A stretch of 64,000 bases of DNA from 21-14-0-10-47-8 sp966211455 (GCA_966211455.1 CBIHNI010000005.1:62001-126000); one strand, 5' to 3'; positions 1 through 9,234 are shown, numbered from the stretch's first letter. Numbers and translations are program-made. Notes: a model not told the origin generated them from the letters alone.

Positions 1-681
1 CGGGAAAATATCTTGGCCGACGCCTAAGATAATACCCGCCACGTGGGTTCCGTGTTCATCATCGTCCATCGGGTTGTTGTTGCGGCCATAGAAATTCCAG
101 CCGTAAACGTCATCGATAAATCCATTGCCGTCGTCGTCGATACCGTTGCCAGGAATTTCGGTGGCGTTTCTCCACATCGCGCCCGAGTTGCGGAAGATCG
201 AATGATTGTAATCCACACCCGTATCAACCACGGCCACGATCGGCTTGTCCGCGTTTTGCGCCAATGTCACTTCGATTGGCCAAGCTTGCTCGACACCAAC
301 GTTTGCGTAGTTCTGCACGTAGGTGTCGCCTGATTGCATTTGCTCGCGCACGTCATCAATGCTCATGGTTTGGCTCGAAGCCAAACTGTCTTGGGTTTTT
401 CGCAAAATGTAATTGGGTTCGGCGTACTCGACAGAAGGATCGGCTTTCAGTTCTTGCACCATGCTTAAGACATCGGCGCCCGCTTTCATCGAAACACGGT
501 GGATATTCAAAGCGGAAACAGAAGACTTAAGCTCGATCTTTCCCTGCATTTTGCCAAAGAATTGGTTGGCCGAAACGGACGAAGACTTGCCCTTGAGCTT
601 GATCAGCACTTCGCCCGGCACATAATCTTGCGCCAAGGCAGCCCCTGGAAAGGCCAAACCGAAAAGGATCAGACCTCTCAT
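1..681 (-). CDS. Subtilisin-like serine protease, S8 family (5' part only, runs off the window)
   Basis: Only the N-terminal 227 residues are present; the gene runs off the left edge. The ATG at 681 starts a hydrophobic signal peptide ending near AALAQ, so the enzyme is exported. Residues about 20-95 look like an inhibitor I9-type propeptide (GEVLIKL near its start, YAEPNY at its end), which chaperones folding and is normally cut off. The catalytic domain begins around residue 145. VVDTGVD supplies the catalytic Asp (about residue 153) and EHGTHVAGI the catalytic His (about residue 210); the Ser motif lies outside the window. Between them is the acidic GIDDDGNGFIDD segment typical of calcium-binding subtilases. 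The family call is secure; substrate and fate of the protease are unknown. Confidence 0.93.
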   Translation of the reverse strand, partial: MRGLILFGLAFPGAALAQDYVPGEVLIKLKGKSSSVSANQFFGKMQGKIELKSSVSALNIHRVSMKAGADVLSMVQELKADPSVEYAEPNYILRKTQDSLASSQTMSIDDVREQMQSGDTYVQNYANVGVEQAWPIEVTLAQNADKPIVAVVDTGVDYNHSIFRNSGAMWRNATEIPGNGIDDDGNGFIDDVYGWNFYGRNNNPMDDDEHGTHVAGIILGVGQDIFP

Positions 682-843
682 ACAAACAACGTGCAGCCGC
701 AATGCCACTCAAAAGCCCCCTCAGATGAACTGATGACATTTACTTATTCGGATTAAAGTCCAGGGAACTGGAGACTTTGGTCGACTTTCTAGATGATTCT
801 CAACTTAGGATAATCAAAATCATATGACTGAGTGCTCCCCATT

Positions 844-858
844 GTCTCATTTTGAGAT
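844..858. promoter_or_regulatory. Palindromic 15-mer (GTCTCATTTTGAGAT), possible operator
   Basis: An almost perfect dyad (GTCTCA-TTT-TGAGAT) ends 13 bases before the DUF502 start codon. Close matches occur at 15681, 24400, 31218 and 60736. No binding protein is known to me; operator function is inference from symmetry, recurrence and position. Confidence 0.35.
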
Positions 859-871
859 TAAGATAAAAATC

Positions 872-1468
872 ATGCGCGCTTTTAATAAAATATTCTTCCG
901 TGGCCTGATCACCCTTCTTCCCATCGCCATGACGGTCTACATCGTGTACAGCGCCGTCGTGATCCTGGAAAATCTACTGGGCTCTTTGCTTCGTCAGATT
1001 TTACCTGAATACATTCCGGGTCTCGGGCTTTTGCTGACGCTGGTTCTGATTTTCTTGTTCGGGCTTTTGCTCAACAACCTGATCACCGTGCGACTTTTGC
1101 ATCTTCTCGAGTCCCGCTTGGTGCAAGTGCCTTTCATCAAAGCGATCTACTCGCCCCTGCGGGATTTGATGAATCTTTTCAATCGCAGCGAATCGCCCGA
1201 AATGAAGGGCGTCGTGCTGGTCAACATCGGCAACACCGGAGCACAAGCCATGGGAATCGTCACTCGCGAAAGCTTTCGCGATCTGCCTTTCGGTGATCGC
1301 CTTCCGGACAAGGTGGCCGTGTATTTTCCTTTCTCTTACGGACTTGGTGGATACACTTTGCTGGTGCCGCGCGATTTGATCACGCATGTGGATCTACCAA
1401 TTGAACGCGCCATGAGTCTGGCGATCACGGGTTGGGTGAAAGTCGACCCAACAAAAGGAGACTCTTAA
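872..1468 (+). CDS. DUF502 family integral membrane protein
   Basis: The 198-residue product from ATG 872 has two strong membrane segments (about residues 8-29 and 45-70) with PEYIPGLG between them, followed by a soluble domain containing FNRSESPEMKGVVLVNI and PTSP-like FPFSYGLGGYTLLVPRD. This is the DUF502 arrangement; the family has no firmly assigned function. An upstream in-frame ATG at 824 would add 16 residues without a signal-like character, so 872 is preferred although the Shine-Dalgarno is weak for both. The next gene starts immediately after the stop codon and the ribosome site for it (AAAAGGAG) lies inside this gene's end, so the two are co-transcribed. Confidence 0.88.
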   Translation: MRAFNKIFFRGLITLLPIAMTVYIVYSAVVILENLLGSLLRQILPEYIPGLGLLLTLVLIFLFGLLLNNLITVRLLHLLESRLVQVPFIKAIYSPLRDLMNLFNRSESPEMKGVVLVNIGNTGAQAMGIVTRESFRDLPFGDRLPDKVAVYFPFSYGLGGYTLLVPRDLITHVDLPIERAMSLAITGWVKVDPTKGDS

Positions 1469-2875
1469 ATGAAAGAATCCCGCACCGTCTTAAACCGCGC
1501 CCTTGAGATCAATCTCAATCCCCAGATCTACGGCACCTTCGCTGAAATCGGCGCTGGCCAAGAGGTCGCCCGCTTCTTCTTTCAAGCCGGAAAAGCTTCG
1601 CAAACAATTGCCAAGACGATTTCCGCTTACGACATGATTTACAGTGATGAAATCTACGGCAAAGAAACCAGCGGCCGTTACGTCTGCGAATCCCGTCTGA
1701 ACAAGATGCTGGATAAAGAGTTCAATCTGATGCACCGTCGATTGGACGCAACCCGCGGCAAGAACACCTGCTTCTTTGCTTACGCCAACACGGTCGCGAC
1801 CGGCGATCAGAAAACGCGCCAAACCCACGGCTGGATGGGTGTGCGCTTTCAAACCCGCCCCGGCGGCGAGGCCAACGACATCATCATGCACGTGCGGCTT
1901 TTGGATAAGTTCCGTCTGCAACAGCAAGAGACCTTGGGTGTTTTGGGCGTGAACGTGGTTTATACCGCCTTCACCTGCATTCATGACACCGCAGCCATCC
2001 TTGATTCGCTGGTCGCCAATATCAAAGAAGGCCAGGTCGCCATCGACCTGATCCGCTTTTCGGGCCCGGACTTAAAACATATCAACAATCATCTGATGAA
2101 TCTGGAACTGGTTCGCAAAGGCTTGGCCGATGCGGTGATGTTCGGGCCCAGTGCCGACAAAAAGGGCCAAGAGATCCTGACCATCTCGGACGAGCTTTTC
2201 CAAAAGTCCGTGATCATCGAGCGTGGCAGCTTTCGCCCCGTCACCAAAACCCACGTCGACGTTCTGGAAAAAGGCATCGCCCAATTCCAAAAAGACTTCC
2301 CAACCGACGCCAAGGGCGCCAAAGGGATGTTCGAGCTGACCATGCAGAACCTGATGCAAGACGGTCACCTGCAAGAAAAAGATTTCTTGGACCGTGTGAC
2401 CTCTCTGTGCTCGTTGGGTTATAACGTTTTGGTTTCAAATTTCTTCTTGTTCTACCGCTTAAAGAAATTCCTGCGCTCTTACACTCAGAAACCCATGGTT
2501 CTGATCATGGGTGCTTCACACTTGGATCGTCTTTTCGATGCCAAACACTATCAAGATCTGGATGGTGGATTGCTTGAAGGCCTGGGAAAACTGATGGACG
2601 AAAAAACCCGCGTCTACATCTATCCCCACAAAACCGAACAAAGCTGCACGACCACAAAAAGCTTCTTCCCCGATCCGCAGTGGTTACCCATCTACCAATA
2701 TTTCTTAGCGCAAAAACAGATCGCCGATATCTCGGGCTGCGACGAAGCACAAGAGTACCTACACTCTGATTTCGTGCGCGACCTGATCGTCAAGAAAGAC
2801 CCCAAGTGGGAGACGCTGGTCCCGCCTTCGGTGCGGGATCTGATCCGACGGGATAATTTGTTTAATTTGCTGTGA
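1469..2875 (+). CDS. Conserved protein of unknown function (468 aa)
   Basis: A full-length cytoplasmic protein starting directly after the DUF502 stop with a good ribosome site (AAAAGGAG six bases ahead). There is no signal peptide or membrane segment. It opens with SRTVLNRALEINLNPQIY, has an early FAEIGAGQEVARFFF segment, then a long mixed alpha/beta body with FAYANTVAT, GWMGVRFQT and LVSNFFLFYRLKKFLR, and a C-terminal region with LIMGASHLDRLF and VYIYPHKT. I recognise it as a widely conserved uncharacterised protein, sometimes labelled TonB-dependent receptor in databases; that label cannot be right here because there is no export signal, plug or barrel. Codon use and length support a real gene. 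Function is not assigned. Confidence 0.85.
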   Translation: MKESRTVLNRALEINLNPQIYGTFAEIGAGQEVARFFFQAGKASQTIAKTISAYDMIYSDEIYGKETSGRYVCESRLNKMLDKEFNLMHRRLDATRGKNTCFFAYANTVATGDQKTRQTHGWMGVRFQTRPGGEANDIIMHVRLLDKFRLQQQETLGVLGVNVVYTAFTCIHDTAAILDSLVANIKEGQVAIDLIRFSGPDLKHINNHLMNLELVRKGLADAVMFGPSADKKGQEILTISDELFQKSVIIERGSFRPVTKTHVDVLEKGIAQFQKDFPTDAKGAKGMFELTMQNLMQDGHLQEKDFLDRVTSLCSLGYNVLVSNFFLFYRLKKFLRSYTQKPMVLIMGASHLDRLFDAKHYQDLDGGLLEGLGKLMDEKTRVYIYPHKTEQSCTTTKSFFPDPQWLPIYQYFLAQKQIADISGCDEAQEYLHSDFVRDLIVKKDPKWETLVPPSVRDLIRRDNLFNLL

Positions 2876-2894
2876 GCGGGTCTTGCTCAAACAA

Positions 2895-2922
2895 AAAGGA
2901 GCGCCTTTTAAAGCACTCCTTT
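2895..2922 (+). terminator. Hairpin terminator candidate after the 468-aa gene
   Basis: AAAGGAG pairs with CTCCTTT, with a further short GC pairing and one mismatch inside. It sits 20 bases after the stop codon; the T-run afterwards is weak, so the call is moderate. Confidence 0.5.
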
Positions 2923-2972
2923 CAGATCAGATCTTTAGTTTAAAACCCAGTGTTTTTGAGGTGTGAGGGACG

Positions 2973-3308
2973 TTATCGTTGCGCGCAGGTTGACAAGTTT
3001 TCTTCAGTCGCAGCATCGGGTAAACATTCGAACGTGGCCTGCTCGCTGATCGTAAAATATCCTTCTTTGCGATGCACCCATTCCGTCCATTCAGTTATTC
3101 TTTTGACAGATTTATTAAGGCACTTAGTCTGTGCATCCAAACATGCTTCGCTGAATGCTATATCAAATCCGGGGCCAGCATCATGGTAATACCCCACCCC
3201 GTGGACTGTGCTAGCAGCATCCGCGCTGAGTGCAAGCGCATCCATATGCGCTAATCCTAGAATCAGACCTATCCAAAGAGGAAACTTCATTTTTTTGATT
3301 TGATTCAT
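2973..3308 (-). CDS. Small secreted protein of unknown function
   Basis: The product is about 111 residues and begins with a typical signal peptide (MNQIKKMKFPLWIGLILG then ...DALALSADA). The ATG at 3308 is chosen because GGAGAAGG lies about ten bases upstream; an upstream ATG at 3329 overlaps that site, and 3290 is a further option. The mature part is about 85 residues with five Cys, suggesting disulfide bonds in the periplasm or outside the cell. No family recognised. It converges with the 468-aa gene. Confidence 0.7.
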   Translation of the reverse strand: MNQIKKMKFPLWIGLILGLAHMDALALSADAASTVHGVGYYHDAGPGFDIAFSEACLDAQTKCLNKSVKRITEWTEWVHRKEGYFTISEQATFECLPDAATEENLSTCAQR

Positions 3309-3617
3309 ATCTGGCCCGCCTTCTCCCATTCGTTTATGTCGATCGATCGGAAAGGTAAAATTAAAACCTAGAATAGCTATTATAGGCGAAATCTATGGAT
3401 AGAAAACTGGATTTGACCCGCGCAGAAAAACAGAAAGACGGCTTTGATGCCCCACTTAATCTCAGTCTTGTCATTGCGTTTTTTGAATGACCCCATGAGA
3501 AGCGTCAGATTTTTGAATTAAGACCCAGTGATTAGGGTACAAACTATTATTTTCGAAAATCGTTTAATTTAATCTTTTCATGTTCTTTGATTTACCCCCG
3601 ACCATCAAAAATCAAAA
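3309..3617. other. AT-rich intergenic stretch with no convincing gene
   Basis: About 310 bases between two minus-strand genes. The only candidate is a 31-codon plus-strand ORF at 3395-3490 (start MDRKLDLTRAEKQ) with a poor ribosome site; I do not count it as a gene. Base composition is clearly more AT-rich than the flanks to the left, matching the accessory look of the following gene. Confidence 0.4.
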
Positions 3618-3645
3618 AGCCACCGCCCAGGAAGACTCAGTGGCT
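3618..3645 (-). terminator. Rho-independent terminator of the 3687-4286 gene
   Basis: On the minus strand AGCCAC pairs with GTGGCT around a 16-base loop and is followed by a run of T residues (the A-run at 3613-3617 on the plus strand). Confidence 0.6.
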
Positions 3646-3686
3646 CATAAAAGTTAAATTTCAGAACGAAGTGTCTATGTTACATT

Positions 3687-4286
3687 TCACTCTTCGTCTA
3701 AACTCCGTAGCCATATGTCGATGATGTTCAAGCGTTTTTGATAGTTTTTTAGGTTTTCTTTCAAGATTTTCCGAATCCTTGAAAGGTCCTTTGATTTGCG
3801 CGCATCAAGGATTTTCATAAGGATAATGGGATCTAGCTCAGATAAGAAGCTATCGTCGCCCTCATAATTTGAATCAACAATTAATTTTTCGGGAGAGATC
3901 TTAAGCCAGATTGAAAATCCCTCGATACCCTCTCCATTTTCTTGGGTGCATTCTGAAACGATCTCTTCATACGTTGCTCTATTTGGCCAGGACTTTTGCG
4001 ATTCTCCGCCATCAGCAAAAAGTAAGATGCCCTTAGCTGCATTGTTTAGTCTTAACAATTCCGAGGGGATTGCACTTAGAACCTGTTCCTTCAGCGTTTC
4101 GCGAGCCTCTTCGTCATCGGCTTGGAGACTGCGATAGTTGATGCCCGTCCAAACAAGCGCCCCTGGAGCCGAAACATTCTTGACTAAATAAGGCTCAAGT
4201 AAACCCTCATCAAATTTGAGCTGATCCTGGATTCTTTGAGGAATTTTAGACTTCAACTTTAAAAGAGCGTACGATTCTTGTCCCAT
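3687..4286 (-). CDS. Hypothetical protein, AT-rich
   Basis: No family recognised. The reading frame is open further upstream to 4382, but that would run into the end of the aminopeptidase gene (4349) on the same strand; the ATG at 4286 (MGQESYALLK) gives a 199-residue soluble protein. It is rich in Lys, Glu and Leu with helical stretches, ending RIRKILKENLKNYQKR...LRSLDEE. A central segment LLFADGGESQKSWPNRATYEE is the most globular-looking part. Base composition is more AT-rich than the aminopeptidase upstream, hinting at horizontal origin. It may share the aminopeptidase transcript, 62 bases downstream of its stop. Confidence 0.65.
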   Translation of the reverse strand: MGQESYALLKLKSKIPQRIQDQLKFDEGLLEPYLVKNVSAPGALVWTGINYRSLQADDEEARETLKEQVLSAIPSELLRLNNAAKGILLFADGGESQKSWPNRATYEEIVSECTQENGEGIEGFSIWLKISPEKLIVDSNYEGDDSFLSELDPIILMKILDARKSKDLSRIRKILKENLKNYQKRLNIIDIWLRSLDEE

Positions 4287-4348
4287 GTCACCAACTGCTA
4301 CAATTGCTACGATACACCCCCTCTGCGCTGGGAGGATGAAATGAAAAC

Positions 4349-5938
4349 TTACACTTTCGATTCCAAAAACCGCACCAAACACTGCACCGCCTGCCCGTTT
4401 CCGCCGGCAAAGCTCAGCGGTCCCGAAGCTTTATCGTTCCAAGCATAGATATCCAAATGCGCCCATGATTTTTGGCGCGTGAATTTTTCTAAGAACAACG
4501 CGGCTGTGATCGCGCCCGCAAAGCCATCGACGGCGTTGACCATGTCGGCGAAAGCGCTGCTCATCCCCGAGGTGTAACGGCTGAACAGTGGCATGCGCCA
4601 GTTCAGATCGCCTGCTTCTTGGCCCGAGCGGTTGAGCTCTTCGGCCAAGCGATCGTCGTTTGAGAAAAGACCTGCGATCTCGCCCCCCAAGGCGACTTTG
4701 ATCGCGCCCGTCAGCGTCGCCACGTCGATGACGATTTCAGGTTCATCGGCACCTTTTTGTGTGACAGCCACATCCAAAGCGTCGGCCAGAACCAAGCGGC
4801 CTTCGGCGTCGGTGTTGTGAATTTCGATTTGCAAACCATTGCGCGCCGTCAGCACGTCGCTGGGACGGAAACTGTTGGCGTCGACCATATTTTCAGCCAT
4901 GGCCAGATAGAAATCCAAAGCGCGCGGATACTGAACCGCCGCGGCCCATTTGGCCAAAGCCAAAACTGTCGCCGATCCGCCCATATCTTTTTTCATCATG
5001 CGCATGCCCGATGATGGTTTGATATCCAATCCACCCGAATCAAAGGTCACACCTTTGCCAACGAACGCGATCGGCTTTAAATTCTTAGCCGCACGTGTGG
5101 GGCGGTATTTGATATGCACCAGACATGGCGGATGCTCGGCCCCGCGGCCCACGCCCAAATGCAGATTCATATTTTCTTTTTGCAAGCGCTTGCTGTCCCA
5201 AACTTCGACCTTCACCCCGCGCGCCCCTGACAAAGCTTTGCGTGCGAAGCTTGCCATGCTGTCCGGATTTAAAAAATTCGGCGGAGTGTTCACCAAATGG
5301 CGAGCCAAATTGATCGATGAGCCCAAAGCCTGCGCTTTTGCCAACGTGTCTTTTGCGAAAGGTGCACCAAATTTTTGGAAACTGATTTTTGGGAAGTCGC
5401 TCACACCCGTGCCGTCGATGGTGGCGCGATAAGTGTAGGCTGCGACCTCTAAAGCCACGAACAGACCTTTTTCTTGCTCTTCATTGGTGGCCTGCAATTC
5501 GATTTCAACTTGCTCGAGCTGATAAGCGCGGAACAAAGCCACGATCGTTCCCACCTGATCCCGCATCCACGAGTACTCGGAATCTTCAAGACGACCTTGA
5601 TGCGAGAAAGGACCCTTGCGCGATTTGGGACTGAGAATCCACATCGGACCGTCTTCGCTCAGGAACTGAATGAACTCGCGCGTGTTTTTCTTCAGCTGCG
5701 CTTTTTGGAACTGGGGCGCATGACGCTCGATCAGTTGGGTGACCTTGTTGCGGTCTTCGACCCCAAGCACATAAAGATAGCCCGTGGTCTTTCCGGATCC
5801 GGCTTTGCTCCCCAGCTTCACAGTGTCCAGCAAGGATGGAATTGGTGCCATCAATGGGTGCAAGGCCTTGCGAGCCGGGGCCGTTTGTGAAGTTTTGGTT
5901 GACTTCTTGGTGGTGCTTTTTGAGCTGCGTTTCGCCAT
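4349..5938 (-). CDS. Leucyl aminopeptidase, M17 family (PepA-like)
   Basis: A two-metal aminopeptidase removing N-terminal residues from peptides in the cytoplasm. The C-terminal catalytic domain shows the metal-site motifs in order: VGKGVTFDSGGLDIKP, MKKDMGGSA, and the M17 signature NTDAEGRLVLADALD, followed by TLTGAIKVALG and a late FAGAITAALFLEKF. The N-terminal about 200 residues form the divergent M17 N-domain. The start at 5938 (MAKRSSKSTTKKST) has GAGGAT eight bases upstream; a 5971 start would precede that site. The first 25 residues are a Lys/Ser/Thr-rich tail not usual in PepA. 529 residues is near the family norm. Confidence 0.93.
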   Translation of the reverse strand: MAKRSSKSTTKKSTKTSQTAPARKALHPLMAPIPSLLDTVKLGSKAGSGKTTGYLYVLGVEDRNKVTQLIERHAPQFQKAQLKKNTREFIQFLSEDGPMWILSPKSRKGPFSHQGRLEDSEYSWMRDQVGTIVALFRAYQLEQVEIELQATNEEQEKGLFVALEVAAYTYRATIDGTGVSDFPKISFQKFGAPFAKDTLAKAQALGSSINLARHLVNTPPNFLNPDSMASFARKALSGARGVKVEVWDSKRLQKENMNLHLGVGRGAEHPPCLVHIKYRPTRAAKNLKPIAFVGKGVTFDSGGLDIKPSSGMRMMKKDMGGSATVLALAKWAAAVQYPRALDFYLAMAENMVDANSFRPSDVLTARNGLQIEIHNTDAEGRLVLADALDVAVTQKGADEPEIVIDVATLTGAIKVALGGEIAGLFSNDDRLAEELNRSGQEAGDLNWRMPLFSRYTSGMSSAFADMVNAVDGFAGAITAALFLEKFTRQKSWAHLDIYAWNDKASGPLSFAGGNGQAVQCLVRFLESKV

Positions 5939-6236
5939 GTTTGGATCCTCGTTTCCAAGGAAGTATTGCAATAGAAAACGACTATAGGGTCAATATTTTT
6001 GCCTCCCTTGAGATACTGAAGGCATCGCGTCCATTCAGGAAAAACGATCATTTTTTTTACAGATCTCCTGTCTAGTTTTGAAGTGCTTCTGCAGAAATAA
6101 CTTTTGACTCGAATTCATTAAGTAGACCTACGTTTGCTCCGAATTGAGCTTGTATAGATCGGAAAACCGGCAACTTGTTAGCAATGGGCGCCGATCTCAA
6201 CCATCACCTTCCTATAAGGACTATAAGGAGGTAATT

Positions 6237-6683
6237 ATGCGTGAGCACAAAAGCTCGGCCCCCATGGCGCAATCTGTACCTTTTGAAGAGCATAGACTCT
6301 TCTTCTACAGCCAAAAATTTTTAAGATTTAGAAAGTTTGTTAGATTGGCTTCAATTGTCAGATTTGCCAACCTAGCCTTATTCATCGGAGTATTGCTGAT
6401 ATCGGGCGCCATACAGTCCCCTCCAGCTATCCCCATTGAATCTAAATCCATTCAGTATAATAACCAGTCTTCAAGAAGCAAACTTGCTTCAGCTTTAACA
6501 ATTATCGGAAAAGTTATCTATCAACACTTCATTAAGCCATTGCTTGGCGAGTACGCAAAACTAATGGGGCGCGTACTTGCCTTAGTCACGGGATTCTACA
6601 TTATTTTACAAATTACTGTGTTTAATCCTGAACTGAAGGCAGTCATGCAAGACCTTCTAATAATCGCGAAGGACCTAAAATAA
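6237..6683 (+). CDS. Small membrane protein of unknown function
   Basis: A 148-residue product whose ATG at 6237 follows an exceptionally good ribosome site (TAAGGAGGTAATT). Two hydrophobic helices are visible: FANLALFIGVLLISGAIQS (about residues 42-60) and VLALVTGFYIILQITVF (about 115-132). The loop between is polar and includes IGKVIYQHFIKPLLGEYAK. The gene is AT-rich and converges with the HEPN-like gene at 6702, 18 bases away. No family recognised; real gene judged from the ribosome site and composition. Confidence 0.7.
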   Translation: MREHKSSAPMAQSVPFEEHRLFFYSQKFLRFRKFVRLASIVRFANLALFIGVLLISGAIQSPPAIPIESKSIQYNNQSSRSKLASALTIIGKVIYQHFIKPLLGEYAKLMGRVLALVTGFYIILQITVFNPELKAVMQDLLIIAKDLK

Positions 6684-6701
6684 TATCCGCGTGATTTAAA
6701 A

Positions 6702-7529
6702 CTATCGAATTGGCAATGGCATAGTAACTAACTCTACCTCTGGCATGAAGCCTGCTTTAACCAAAGGATAATCGATTCTATCGTTAAAGTGTTTATGAAG
6801 ATCAATCAAAACTCCATTTATACCTGTCCTGTACAAATTCATTAATCCAGTCATTTCCTCGTAAGTAATGCCAATGCCGGACGTTTTCGGATGAACCACT
6901 TGATCATCTCTAATTAATCTCAACTTTCGGAAATGTTGCCAATTCTCTGTTCCAATGTCTAACTTTCGACCTGTTATTTTTGTTATCCAAGTCTTTAGCT
7001 TTTCATCAAACTTCACGGGAGCAGTTTTGCTATCATGGAGCAGATCTCCCCCTTTTCTATTAAACTGTATCGCCTGATGATTTATATATGCTTCGATAGA
7101 AGCTACACCTAAGGCACAAGCCGCGAGAAATTCACCATATAAGCTATGCTCTACCGCTCTTTCAAATGCAGCTTGGGCAGACTTCCAAATTATGTAATAT
7201 GAAAATGGAAAGACTGCCCCAGCTCCATTCACACTAGCTCCCGTCCCACTTTGTAGCTGAACATCTTCGCCATATGTGTACCAACCGGTGCGTTCAATAT
7301 AATTTACAAACTCAGGACGAGGAACCTCCTCCGGATCCCGACACCTATCTATTAAACGATCCCAATCATACCCATTAATCTCAAAGGATTTTCGAACATA
7401 GTTGTCAGATGGAAATTGACCAAAACGATCGTGATTTCCGTATCTAACAAGCGTACATACGAATTCTTTTGAACTTTTCCGAAAGCGCCTCTCTTTAAAC
7501 TTGAATTTAGAAATCGACATATCTTTCAT
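6702..7529 (-). CDS. HEPN-like protein, AT-rich accessory gene
   Basis: A 275-residue soluble protein. The second half resembles a HEPN four-helix domain: an opening helix CALGVASIEAYINHQAIQF and, about 70 residues on, RLIRDDQVVHPK, where RDDQVVH fits the R-x(4-6)-H motif of HEPN ribonucleases. The first 110 residues, with FVNYIERTGWYTYGEDVQ, are of unknown fold. HEPN proteins often act as RNases in toxin-antitoxin, abortive infection or other defence loci, but no antitoxin is obvious next to it; the convergent gene at 6237 encodes a small membrane protein. Low GC relative to flanks suggests acquisition. The domain call comes from motif pattern only. An internal ATG at residue 4 is an alternative start. 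Confidence 0.6.
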   Translation of the reverse strand: MKDMSISKFKFKERRFRKSSKEFVCTLVRYGNHDRFGQFPSDNYVRKSFEINGYDWDRLIDRCRDPEEVPRPEFVNYIERTGWYTYGEDVQLQSGTGASVNGAGAVFPFSYYIIWKSAQAAFERAVEHSLYGEFLAACALGVASIEAYINHQAIQFNRKGGDLLHDSKTAPVKFDEKLKTWITKITGRKLDIGTENWQHFRKLRLIRDDQVVHPKTSGIGITYEEMTGLMNLYRTGINGVLIDLHKHFNDRIDYPLVKAGFMPEVELVTMPLPIR

Positions 7530-7635
7530 TTAACCACTTGGAGCTATTTAGTGCAGGCCTAACTTGAGTTTTTCATCAACTCTCTACATTGAAGCATCTG
7601 GTCGCAATCGATAGTTGCCCTGAATTCAAGATCAT

Positions 7636-9234
7636 ATGACACTGAAGCCTATGAAAACCATCCGACACCATTTGATTTCCCTGACGCTTGTTCTTCTCTC
7701 GATGACCGCGAAAGCCAATGTATTGGGCGAAATGCAAACCTTCGCGCCCAATACGGATGGTCTGGACTTTATCACCGTCCATTCGGCCCGCGCGCTGAAC
7801 GAAGGGCACTTTGCCTTTTCCAATTATCTGAACTTTGCGAAAGATCATCTTCTGGTGTACCGAAGCCTGGCTTCGCAAGATGCCCTGAATTATTCCAGCC
7901 ATCTTTTCGAGTACGACTTTGGCGTTTCTTACGGAATCACCAAAACCTGGCAGGTCAGCCTGATGGCACCGATCCTTCTCGAGTACTCGGGCGAAACCAC
8001 CGAAGGCATTCACGTCGATGTGACCAAAGGGATTCACAGCCTGCGACCTGGAACCAAGTGGAGCTTCTACAATTCGGGAAATCATTTTGCCGCGCTTTTG
8101 TTTTCGATCGATTACCCGCAGGTCACCAACAGTCCTTACACCGGTACAAATCCAAAACCGATTTACAATCTCGAAGCGGCTTACACGCTTCGCAGCGGCA
8201 CCGCGAGCCATGGCTTCAACCTGGGCTACCGCGATCGCAACAGCTCGGCGGTTCCGTCTGACGGACGCATGTTTCCCTTAGAGGATCAGCTGATCTTCTC
8301 TTACGGGTATTCGCAGAAGCTGACGCAGACCATGCGTTTTGTGTTCGAAGTCTTTGGCAGTCATCCGCTGGATAAGAAGCCTTACGAAAAAACCATGGAC
8401 GCTTCGTCTTATGATCTGCTTTTCGGTGCGAAACATTTCTGGTGGAAGTATCTGCGCTTTGACTGGGGTGTCACCGTCGAACCGGGCGTGAAATCTTTGG
8501 CGCCGGCTTGGCGTGCCTTTGCCGGTCTGGTTTATTACTGGAAAAATGATTTGAATCGCCCCAGCGAAGTCGAACAAGAAAATTCGGGCTCGGATCTTCC
8601 ACCACCACCGGTTCCGACCGAACCGCTTCCGGAAGCCGCACCCGCTTTGATGCTGGAGCCGACTTCGGCTGAAGTGGTCGAAGGCGAAGAGGTCGAATTC
8701 GAAGCCACCGGCGGACGCTATCCTTACGAATTCCGCGTCGCCAGCGGCGAAGGTCTGATCAACGATGTTGGCGTGTTCCAAGCCCCTGGCAAACCGGGCC
8801 GCGTGGTTGTCGAAGTCCGCGACCAAATCGGTCAAACGAAGCGCGCCATCGTGCTGGTGAAAACGGCCGCACGACCTGACAAAGTCCTGACACTTCAAAA
8901 CTTGAAATTCGTCTTCGGAAAAGATGAACTGATCCCCGATTCAAAACGCACATTGAACCGCGATTTGAATCAATTGGAAGGCGTCGCGATTCAACAGATT
9001 ATTGTTGAAGGCCATACGGACAATGTTGGCAAAGCTGAAGCCAACCGCTGGCTGGGACACCGCCGGGCGGCCGCGATTCGTCGCGAGCTTTTGGCGCGCT
9101 TTACGAACTTGCAATTGAAGCAAGTTAAAGCAGTTAGCTTTGGTGAAGAGCGTCCGATCACCAGCAACGCCACGGCCAAAGGTCGACAACTGAATCGCCG
9201 AGTAGAGCTAAAAGTCTATTATCAGCAGAAGTGA
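7636..9234 (+). CDS. OmpA-family cell-envelope protein with beta-barrel and Ig-like region
   Basis: A 532-residue exported protein. A signal peptide (MKTIRHHLISLTLVLLSMTAKA) follows the start at 7636 or the in-frame ATG at 7651. Residues about 30-310 look like a transmembrane beta barrel with alternating aromatic strands. A Pro-rich linker (LPPPPVPTEPLPEA) leads to a single Ig-like module of about 75 residues, and the last 115 residues are a peptidoglycan-binding OmpA domain with IIVEGHTDNVGKAEANRWLG and a late GRQLNRRVEL. The architecture implies an outer-membrane barrel tied to the cell wall through the periplasm. The extra Ig-like module is uncommon for OmpA proteins. Confidence 0.9.
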   Translation: MTLKPMKTIRHHLISLTLVLLSMTAKANVLGEMQTFAPNTDGLDFITVHSARALNEGHFAFSNYLNFAKDHLLVYRSLASQDALNYSSHLFEYDFGVSYGITKTWQVSLMAPILLEYSGETTEGIHVDVTKGIHSLRPGTKWSFYNSGNHFAALLFSIDYPQVTNSPYTGTNPKPIYNLEAAYTLRSGTASHGFNLGYRDRNSSAVPSDGRMFPLEDQLIFSYGYSQKLTQTMRFVFEVFGSHPLDKKPYEKTMDASSYDLLFGAKHFWWKYLRFDWGVTVEPGVKSLAPAWRAFAGLVYYWKNDLNRPSEVEQENSGSDLPPPPVPTEPLPEAAPALMLEPTSAEVVEGEEVEFEATGGRYPYEFRVASGEGLINDVGVFQAPGKPGRVVVEVRDQIGQTKRAIVLVKTAARPDKVLTLQNLKFVFGKDELIPDSKRTLNRDLNQLEGVAIQQIIVEGHTDNVGKAEANRWLGHRRAAAIRRELLARFTNLQLKQVKAVSFGEERPITSNATAKGRQLNRRVELKVYYQQK

